In this document: piece after piece, positions 57,581-64,000 of the stretch | How the letters are laid out: each line of letters begins with the position of its first letter | Numbering within the stretch: the stretch's first letter is position 1 | Assembly: GCF_000737785.1 (NCBI RefSeq) | Contig: NZ_JPRO01000020.1 | Coordinates: 62,001 to 126,000, forward strand | Origin: Chryseobacterium luteum | Lineage (GTDB): Bacteria; Bacteroidota; Bacteroidia; Flavobacteriales; Weeksellaceae | Direction of reading: 5' to 3' | DNA length: 64,000 nucleotides | Notes under the pieces: model-generated | What the model was told of the DNA's origin: nothing | Databases searched by the model: none | What the model saw: only the letters and a program-made list of their open reading frames with translations | Position numbers and translations under genes: made by a program

Positions 57581-58756
57581 TTATTGTTTTGACATTTCGT
57601 TTTGTACTGCAGCCATCACACCTTCGATTTGTCCTAAAGCGAGCATTCTTCCTAAAAATGAATAGCCTGGATTGTAACCCTTGTCAATATCATCCGTCAA
57701 AAGTCTGCCATGATCCACACGCATTGGTAAATCCGGGTTTTCTTTTTCAAAGATTTTGATTACTTCGATTAATTTTCCTCTTCCACCTAAATGATGAGCT
57801 TCGATAAAATCTCCGTTTTCAAAGACATTGGTGCTTCTTAAATGGACAAATTTTATTCGGTGAGCATATTTTTGGGCAAGCTTCGGAACATCATTCTGAA
57901 GACCGGCACTTAAAGAACCTGTACAGAATGTGAGTCCGTTGTGAGGATTATCGACGGCGTTTAAAAGCCAGTCGATATCTTCTTCATTGGTGACGATTCT
58001 TGGTAAACCTAACAATGAAAATGGCGGATCATCTGGATGTACGCACATCTGGATATTCCACTTTCCGCAGACAGGCATTATTTTTTCCAGGAAATATTTC
58101 ATATTCTGACGGAGCTGATTTTTATCAATTCCATCATATAATGCTAATAGATTTTTGAATAATTGTACTGGGTTTTTGTCACCTTCCTTGATGTTTCCGT
58201 TAACAAAACCTTGTGTTTTTACAATGATCGAGTCTATCAGATCATTATTGTCTTCTTCCGTTAAAGTATTTTTTAATTGTTCTACTTTCTGAAGAATCTC
58301 TGAATTATAATCGTTTTCTGCACCTTTTCTTTGCAGAATATGAATTTCAAAATAAGCAAATTTAGCTTTATCAAAGTACAGTGACGACGAACCGTCTTCC
58401 CACTGATAAAACAAATCTGTACGAGCCCAATCCAGAACCGGCATAAAATTGTAACAAACCGTTGTTACACCAGATTTTCCAAGATTTTCAATACTCTGAA
58501 TATAATTTTCTATTAACTGATCTCTGTTTTCCCCTCCATATTTTATGGCTTCACTTACTGCCAGACTTTCTACGACAGACCAGCGAAGTCCGAAACTTTC
58601 TATATAATTTTTATAATCGTTAATTGCGTCCAACGTCCAAACTTCTCCGTTAGGAATGTCGTGAAGCGCAGAAACAATGCCTTCTACTCCGATTTGGCGG
58701 AGCATATTTAATTGTATTTTGTCTTTTTTACCAAACCAACGCCATGTTTTTTCCAT
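57581..58756 (-). CDS. uxuA: Mannonate dehydratase
   Basis: Removes water from D-mannonate to give 2-keto-3-deoxygluconate. The start at 58756 (MEKTWRWFGKKD) is preferred: the family begins this way, and the upstream ATG at 58801 adds 15 residues that run from the 3' end of susD. 391 residues. The CVHPDDPPFSLLGLPRIV segment and FCTGSLSAG and VHLRST text carry the metal-site residues. The next gene upstream is susD. Confidence 0.93.
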   Translation of the reverse strand: MEKTWRWFGKKDKIQLNMLRQIGVEGIVSALHDIPNGEVWTLDAINDYKNYIESFGLRWSVVESLAVSEAIKYGGENRDQLIENYIQSIENLGKSGVTTVCYNFMPVLDWARTDLFYQWEDGSSSLYFDKAKFAYFEIHILQRKGAENDYNSEILQKVEQLKNTLTEEDNNDLIDSIIVKTQGFVNGNIKEGDKNPVQLFKNLLALYDGIDKNQLRQNMKYFLEKIMPVCGKWNIQMCVHPDDPPFSLLGLPRIVTNEEDIDWLLNAVDNPHNGLTFCTGSLSAGLQNDVPKLAQKYAHRIKFVHLRSTNVFENGDFIEAHHLGGRGKLIEVIKIFEKENPDLPMRVDHGRLLTDDIDKGYNPGYSFLGRMLALGQIEGVMAAVQNEMSKQ

Positions 58757-58837
58757 ACATTTTATTTTTTTCATTAAAACAAAGCAGGTGTAATGTAACA
58801 CCTACTTTGCTTCTGTTAACATGAATGTGTATAAATA

Positions 58838-60787
58838 TTAGTTGTAACCAGGGTTTTGGTATTTAGCTTTGATATCTGCTGAAACTTCCATAGCATCAAG
58901 CTGTCCCTGAGGAATTGGTCTCAGATAATGGAATTTCTGAATATTACGTGTTACTGTCTGAGGTGTATGATCTCCATAATTAGGACCTCCAATTTTATAA
59001 GTAGCTGCATATTCTTCCCATTTCTGTGTACGTACCAGATCATACCATCTGTATCCCTCGCCATAATACTCACGGGATCTTTCTGCCAGAATGTAATCTA
59101 GTGTAATGGTATTTGGTGTAGCAGCAATCATTGCAGCACTGTTATCCTGTACTTTTGCAACGTTTCCGCCAACACTCCATACCCATTTTCCTGCTCTGGC
59201 TCTGATTACATTGATAAGATCTCTAGGGCTCATAGATCCGGAAGCACCTTTAACCGCTGCTTCAGCTGCCAAGAAATAAAATTCTGAAAATTTAGCGGCT
59301 ACAAACGGACGGGTTAAACTTGGGTTCGGGTATCCTAAACCGCTGCCATTATCTGTACGATAAGTTCCTATTTTCCATATACCCGGGTATACTACTCTGC
59401 TGACACCATTCGGTGCAACTACCCAGTCTGCTCTTCCTGAAAGTGTTCCTGCCCCAATATTGCTATTACCAGCATTGGAAGGATACGTTGGCTGTGCAGA
59501 ATCGTCATTGAGGAACGTTAAGATAGCATCACCAGGATGTACCGGAAGATTATTGGCATTATACAAGGTAGTCTGAGTCATCCCTGCTTTGTCCCAGTTA
59601 CCGCGGTAGGTGGTCACGAATGTTCCGTCATATCTGGAATCGTTTGTTTTGTCGGCAAATGTATTTTTAATAACTTCAATGGTAGGAGCCATACGCGTCC
59701 ATGGACGTCCTAAATCCTGAGCTGCTGCTCTCTGTACAGAGCTTACGGCAGACCATGATGTACTGGAAGTACTGCTTCTGATATTGGGATAATTCCAGGT
59801 CATCATCCATGCAGCAAAATTATTTGGAGACCAGCCATCCCCATAACTTGCCTGAATAATACCTTCATTATAGTAAGCACTTGTCTCTGTATGGTCTGCA
59901 TAAAGCATACACTCCTTATTACGGTCATTTGATCCTACATTTAAATTATAATAAGTAGGCTCTAAAGCATAAGGTCCGGGATTAGTGATTCCGTCCAATG
60001 CAATATCGTAAGCTTTTTGGAAGTACCATTGTGCATTGTGCCCATCAGGATCTGTTCTCGTTGTCTCCGGATAGGTTGGGATACTGTTTGGATTCTGAAG
60101 CCACCAGGCATACGTTAAATATGCTTTTGAAAGATATAATCTGGCAACATTTTTGGTAACACCACCGGTAACCCTTGGGCTTGCGGGAAGATTATCAATA
60201 GCTTTGATTAAATCCGGGAAAATGGCTTTTGTATAAACTTCCGAAACGGTATTTCTTACCGAAGTGGTTGCCGGAAGGGTATTAAATTTCAATTCTCCTG
60301 CTCCTAAGTCCAGCGGCGCACCGCCATAGGTCTGAACCAGTAAGAAATAATAAAATGATCTGAAAAATCTTGCTTCTGAAATCAGAGATTCGGGTACATT
60401 AATTAAAGGGCCGTTTTGTATAACTCCATTTGCAGAATTGATGGCAGGAAAAACAGATCCCCACACCATACTTGTTGGAAAAGTTGAGCTGTCAATATTG
60501 CCATTATTAGACATATCCAATACTTTAAAATTTCCATCTGCATCTTTTCCCCAGGTTGCCTCATCGGTACCTGTCATAGTAGAGTTTAAGAAATATCCGT
60601 TCCCATAAAGCATTCTCATTTGTCTGTACATAGCCGTAACACCTTGTGTAATACCTCTTTCTGTCGTAAAATCTTCCGGTGTATATATGCCTCTTGGCTG
60701 TTCATCCAATATCTCATTACATCCTGTACTGAATGTTAATGATGCTAAAAATAGAGCAGCGATAAATTTTTTATTTAAATTGATCAT
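58838..60787 (-). CDS. susD: SusD/RagB-family glycan-binding lipoprotein
   Basis: 649 residues. A lipobox STGC ends the signal peptide at about residue 23, so it is lipidated and on the outer surface. SusD text: NEILDEQPRGIYTPEDFTTE at the front, WGSVFPAINSANGVIQNG, and the tail YLRPIPQGQLDAMEV. It binds xylan fragments over the SusC channel. It follows susC after 10 bases, the standard pair. Somewhat long for the family. Confidence 0.93.
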   Translation of the reverse strand: MINLNKKFIAALFLASLTFSTGCNEILDEQPRGIYTPEDFTTERGITQGVTAMYRQMRMLYGNGYFLNSTMTGTDEATWGKDADGNFKVLDMSNNGNIDSSTFPTSMVWGSVFPAINSANGVIQNGPLINVPESLISEARFFRSFYYFLLVQTYGGAPLDLGAGELKFNTLPATTSVRNTVSEVYTKAIFPDLIKAIDNLPASPRVTGGVTKNVARLYLSKAYLTYAWWLQNPNSIPTYPETTRTDPDGHNAQWYFQKAYDIALDGITNPGPYALEPTYYNLNVGSNDRNKECMLYADHTETSAYYNEGIIQASYGDGWSPNNFAAWMMTWNYPNIRSSTSSTSWSAVSSVQRAAAQDLGRPWTRMAPTIEVIKNTFADKTNDSRYDGTFVTTYRGNWDKAGMTQTTLYNANNLPVHPGDAILTFLNDDSAQPTYPSNAGNSNIGAGTLSGRADWVVAPNGVSRVVYPGIWKIGTYRTDNGSGLGYPNPSLTRPFVAAKFSEFYFLAAEAAVKGASGSMSPRDLINVIRARAGKWVWSVGGNVAKVQDNSAAMIAATPNTITLDYILAERSREYYGEGYRWYDLVRTQKWEEYAATYKIGGPNYGDHTPQTVTRNIQKFHYLRPIPQGQLDAMEVSADIKAKYQNPGYN

Positions 60788-60797
60788 GATTTTTCTT

Positions 60798-63656
60798 TTA
60801 AAAGGTTAGGTTTAGCCCCATCATATAGTTTCTTGTAGAAGGATTATTTGTACCAATTATTAACTGGTTTTTCTTGTATGAATTTACAGCTTGATTCTCA
60901 TCACCTCTTGAGTTTGGTTCCGGATCCATACCAGATTCTCTGTAGTAAGGAGAACCGAAAACAAACGGATTCTGTACTGTAACATATAGTCTCAGGCTGC
61001 TCACTCCTAAATCATCTAAGGTATTTTTATCAAAATTATACCCTACTGTAATGGTTCTGATTTTTACATATGAACCATCAAATAAGCCTAAGGTTGAACC
61101 GTATTTCGGGTTGTCTCCGTTCATCATTCCACCTGGTTTCGGATAGCGTACGTCTGGATTTTCTGTAGTCCAGTAATCAACATCCACGTTGTTTCCTCTA
61201 CCTGATAACCTGTTCAGATATCCTGAAGAGCCATATAGTGTACTGATTAATACTCCACCTTTCTGAAATGCACCAACCACACTAAGGTCGATATTTTTAT
61301 AAGCCAATCTTGTATTGAAACCTCCCATAAAATCCGGATTGGTATCAATAATCTGTCTGTCAGCAGGTCCGATAGCTCTGCTCGGGGTTCCGTCTGCATT
61401 ATATCCGCCTGTGTATAAAACTTTGATCATCCCTACATTTCCTCCGGGCTCCAATACGCTAAGGTAAGGATCTCCATTCTGCCATAGGCCTACATACTGG
61501 TAATCATATAATGCATTAATGTTATGCCCTACAAACCATAGGTTCGCCTCGTTTCGATCGGTTCCGGCAGCCAATGCTGTAATTTTATTTTTGTTGGTAT
61601 ATAAATTACCTCCTACTTCCCAGCTGAACCCGTCAGGATTATTGAAAATAACACCATTAAGTGATATTTCAAGACCTTTATTCTGGGATGCTCCCACGTT
61701 TTGTGTTACTGACGTTAAACCGCTGGATGATGGTAATCCTTTGTTTAACAATAATTGTTCTGTATTGGTAACATAATATTCTACAGTACCGTTAATTCTC
61801 CTGTTGAATAAAGTAAAATCTACCCCATAATTCCAGGTTTTTGAAAACTCCCATCCCAGAGATGAATTTGAAGCAGTATTTGCATGATTTCCTATAACAT
61901 ACTCATCACCAAAATTATAAGGAAAAGTGCTTAGGCTACCAAAAGTGGTATATGGAACCACCGCCTGGTTAGAAGTCTGTCCATAACCTGCTCTCAGCTT
62001 AAATACGTTGATGTATTTTGAATCTTTAAGGAAGCTTTCATTGGCAACATTCCAGCCTACTGAAACTGCAGGATAGGTATGCCACTGGTGCCCTTTCGCC
62101 AAAACTGAAGCTCCGTCTGAACGAACAGTAGCAGTAAGCATATAACGGTTATCGTATTGGTATAAGGCTCTTCCCATGAAAGACATAAGACCTCTTTTAT
62201 AATATCCCTGATTATTCGGATCAATTGTCACCTCACCTTGTGCGTGCCCTAAATTAAAATATTGAAACGCTCCGATAGGCACATCTCTTGCTGATATATA
62301 GGAGCCGTTATACTTTGTCTGTTCTGTAGAATATAATGCTGTAGCATTAATTTTATGCTTACCAAAGGTTCTGTCGTAAGACAATATATTTTCCAATACC
62401 CACTGTGTAGTAAGGGAATTTCCTATTGCTGCCGAAGATTCAGTAGCAGGGTTTACGTTGAATACGCCAGTTCCCGTGTAGCTTCCACTGTTTGAATTTC
62501 TGTAGGTAAGCCCAACATTCAGTCTGTATTTAAGGCCTTCCACCCCCGGTATTTTCAGTTCTCCATAAAGATTATTGTATGAACTGAAAGCATTGGTACG
62601 ATCTGCATAAGCATCACCTAAACTTTCAAGAATACCTCTCGTCTGGATGGCTGTCTGATCAATTGCACTATACATTACTGTCCTTGGAGTTCCATTAGCA
62701 TTGTAAGGGCTAACCAATGGAGAATAACCTAACACCGGTGCTCCGCTCACTCCATTAAAATCATTGATGGAAAAGTTTGAATTGGTAGAGAAACCTACTT
62801 TTATCCACTTACTTACTTCCTGATCCAGGGAACCTCTGATAGAGAGTCTTTTATAACTTTGCAAAGGTACTACTCCATTTTGCTGAAAATAGGCAACTCC
62901 AAAGTTATAATTACCCTTTTCACTTCCTCCTGCAACACCTACATCATGGTTCATCATCAGTCCTACCCCGTAATATTTATCCTGCCAGTCTGTATTTATA
63001 TCATTATTTTCATCCTGTCCGTTAGTAAACATTTTGGCATCTGCACGTAATTTGGCAAATTTAGGACCGTCCATTAATGGATACTTTGAGAAAATGGTCT
63101 GAAATCCGGTATATCCGTTGTAGGTAAATCGTGCTTTCTGGCCTTTTACGCCTCTGTTTGTTGTTATTAAAATGACTCCATTGGCACCACGCGACCCGTA
63201 AATCGCCGTGGCGGAAGCATCTTTAAGGATATCTAAACTTTTAATATCCGATGGGCTGATATCACCTAAAGAACCCACAAAAGGAATTCCATCCAGTACT
63301 ATCAAAGGATCGTTGGAACCCGTTAACGAGCGTTCTCCCCTGATACGAATCTGCTGTACAGCGCCGGGTTTTGTAGAAGTCCTGCCAATATCAACTCCAG
63401 GAAGACGTCCTTGTATCGCATCGGTTATGTTGGCTGAGGGAACTTCTTTAAGAGCGGTGCCACCCAGGGACGATACTGATCCGGTAACAGCTTCTTTTTT
63501 CTGTGTTCCGTATCCAATTACAATAACTTCTTCTATCTTATTTTCTTTGGCAACAGTATCTTTTTTACTCTGAGAATAAGCTAAGCTTGAAGGTAACAAG
63601 GCCATTGCAAAAAATATTGCAGCCCTGTTGGTTTTAGCAAAATGAAATCTGTTCAT
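60798..63656 (-). CDS. susC: SusC/RagA-family TonB-dependent transporter
   Basis: 952 residues. After a signal peptide (about 1-29) the TonB box/plug start IEEVIVIGYGTQKKEAVTG comes at about 42-60, then the plug (SANITDAIQGRLPGVD, IRIRGERSLTGSNDPLIVLDG, DILKDASATAIYGSRGANGV) and the 22-strand barrel. The usual N-terminal carboxypeptidase-D-like domain (about 80 residues) is missing. It imports oligosaccharides with SusD. The locus has no second pair here. Confidence 0.95.
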   Translation of the reverse strand: MNRFHFAKTNRAAIFFAMALLPSSLAYSQSKKDTVAKENKIEEVIVIGYGTQKKEAVTGSVSSLGGTALKEVPSANITDAIQGRLPGVDIGRTSTKPGAVQQIRIRGERSLTGSNDPLIVLDGIPFVGSLGDISPSDIKSLDILKDASATAIYGSRGANGVILITTNRGVKGQKARFTYNGYTGFQTIFSKYPLMDGPKFAKLRADAKMFTNGQDENNDINTDWQDKYYGVGLMMNHDVGVAGGSEKGNYNFGVAYFQQNGVVPLQSYKRLSIRGSLDQEVSKWIKVGFSTNSNFSINDFNGVSGAPVLGYSPLVSPYNANGTPRTVMYSAIDQTAIQTRGILESLGDAYADRTNAFSSYNNLYGELKIPGVEGLKYRLNVGLTYRNSNSGSYTGTGVFNVNPATESSAAIGNSLTTQWVLENILSYDRTFGKHKINATALYSTEQTKYNGSYISARDVPIGAFQYFNLGHAQGEVTIDPNNQGYYKRGLMSFMGRALYQYDNRYMLTATVRSDGASVLAKGHQWHTYPAVSVGWNVANESFLKDSKYINVFKLRAGYGQTSNQAVVPYTTFGSLSTFPYNFGDEYVIGNHANTASNSSLGWEFSKTWNYGVDFTLFNRRINGTVEYYVTNTEQLLLNKGLPSSSGLTSVTQNVGASQNKGLEISLNGVIFNNPDGFSWEVGGNLYTNKNKITALAAGTDRNEANLWFVGHNINALYDYQYVGLWQNGDPYLSVLEPGGNVGMIKVLYTGGYNADGTPSRAIGPADRQIIDTNPDFMGGFNTRLAYKNIDLSVVGAFQKGGVLISTLYGSSGYLNRLSGRGNNVDVDYWTTENPDVRYPKPGGMMNGDNPKYGSTLGLFDGSYVKIRTITVGYNFDKNTLDDLGVSSLRLYVTVQNPFVFGSPYYRESGMDPEPNSRGDENQAVNSYKKNQLIIGTNNPSTRNYMMGLNLTF

Positions 63657-63681
63657 AATTATTATTTTTTAATATTTTTTA

Positions 63682-63732
63682 ATAGAAAGGCTGTTATTAA
63701 TATTCTTAGTGTTGTAATGAAAACCTTTCTAT
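63682..63732 (-). promoter_or_regulatory. Stem-loop in the xylA-susC gap
   Basis: ATAGAAAGG (63682-63690) and CCTTTCTAT (63724-63732) are perfect complements around a 33-base loop, between the xylA stop and the susC start. It may protect the susC message from 3' decay or set the level of susC. Confidence 0.5.
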
Positions 63733-63737
63733 AATTA

Positions 63738-64000
63738 TTAGATATACATGTTCACGATTGCTTCAAACAGCTCCTGTTTTCCGCTTTTAGCCTGAGGTTC
63801 TCCTGCTTCATGTGCAATTCTCTGCAGATCTTCCAATGTGAGACCTCCTTCTTCAAAAGCTTTCCCGTTACCACTGTCAAAAGAAGCATAGCGTTCTGTA
63901 CGTAACTTTTTGTAATCGGAGTTTTCCAGGATATCTGCTGCAACCAATAATCCTTTGGCAAAAACATCCATTCCTGAAATATGAGAGATAAATAAATCTG
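63738..64000 (-). CDS. xylA: Xylose isomerase, C-terminal part only (cut by window edge)
   Basis: The 77-residue stretch from Met at 63971 plus nine residues reaching the window edge (DLFISHISG) reads as the C-terminus of xylose isomerase: MDVFAKGLLVAADILE, KLRTERYASFDSGNGKAFEE and a closing EAIVNMYI. The start is outside the window. It converts D-xylose to D-xylulose, the sugar that GH3/GH43 would release. It is the first gene seen of the long minus-strand locus. Confidence 0.88.
   Translation of the reverse strand, partial: DLFISHISGMDVFAKGLLVAADILENSDYKKLRTERYASFDSGNGKAFEEGGLTLEDLQRIAHEAGEPQAKSGKQELFEAIVNMYI

Noticed and set aside
58757..58801. Longer UxuA N-terminus
   Set aside because: The family begins at the internal Met and the extra residues do not match.
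1..64000. CRISPR arrays, tRNA, rRNA, IS elements, phage genes
   Set aside because: No spaced direct repeats, no cloverleaf, no transposase or integrase text was found on either strand.

Overview
The window looks like a chromosomal segment of a flavobacterium, most like Chryseobacterium or a close relative. The evidence is A+T-rich DNA, Bacteroidota-type promoter elements (TAnnTTTG), a SusC/SusD pair, a type IX secretion (T9SS) tail on a glycanase, and many small intergenic palindromes. No phage, transposase, CRISPR, rRNA or tRNA was seen.

Left block (about 1-16.2 kb), mixed chromosomal genes. A biotin cluster on the minus strand (a ferritin-like diiron protein, bioF, bioD, bioB, bioA) lies divergent from a MocR-type PLP-binding regulator. 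bioF carries a single frameshift. Then come a GNAT acetyltransferase, an S41 peptidase, an AraC-type regulator, a nucleosidase, a DsbA/FrnE-like protein, an MBL-fold hydrolase, a small LuxR-type HTH protein, a decayed Crp/Fnr-type regulator, a CAT-like acyltransferase, a beta-hydroxyacid-type dehydrogenase, a DUF296 protein and the front part of a ligase-associated exonuclease.

Junction (about 16.18 kb). The exonuclease (+) and araA (-) run into each other and both lose their 3' parts at the same point. This is either a real rearrangement breakpoint or a chimeric assembly join.

Right block (about 16.2-64 kb), one long minus-strand polysaccharide utilization locus, read from the right edge leftwards: xylA (cut by the window edge), susC, susD; a hexuronate pathway (uxuA, SDR mannonate oxidoreductase, uxaC, kdgK, eda, ExuT-like transporter); then exo-acting enzymes and esterases (GH95, GH43, GH43, double CE1, GH31, GH43-CBM6, GH27, GH31, GH43-CBM6, GH43-CBM6, GH97, GH115), a T9SS-exported GH30 xylanase, GH3 and GH51; then araB, araD and truncated araA. 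The set fits a heavily decorated glucuronoarabinoxylan of the cereal type. GH30 would cut the backbone at glucuronate-bearing sites and SusCD import fragments. CE1, GH115, GH43, GH51, GH31, GH27, GH95 and GH97 would strip side chains, and GH3 and GH43 would release xylose. The uronate, arabinose and xylose branches feed central metabolism. araB and the GH3 gene share a near-identical promoter/operator at identical spacing, which suggests one pentose-responsive regulator. That regulator is not in this window.

All functional calls are by reading translated sequence by eye. No database search, alignment or base-composition calculation was run.
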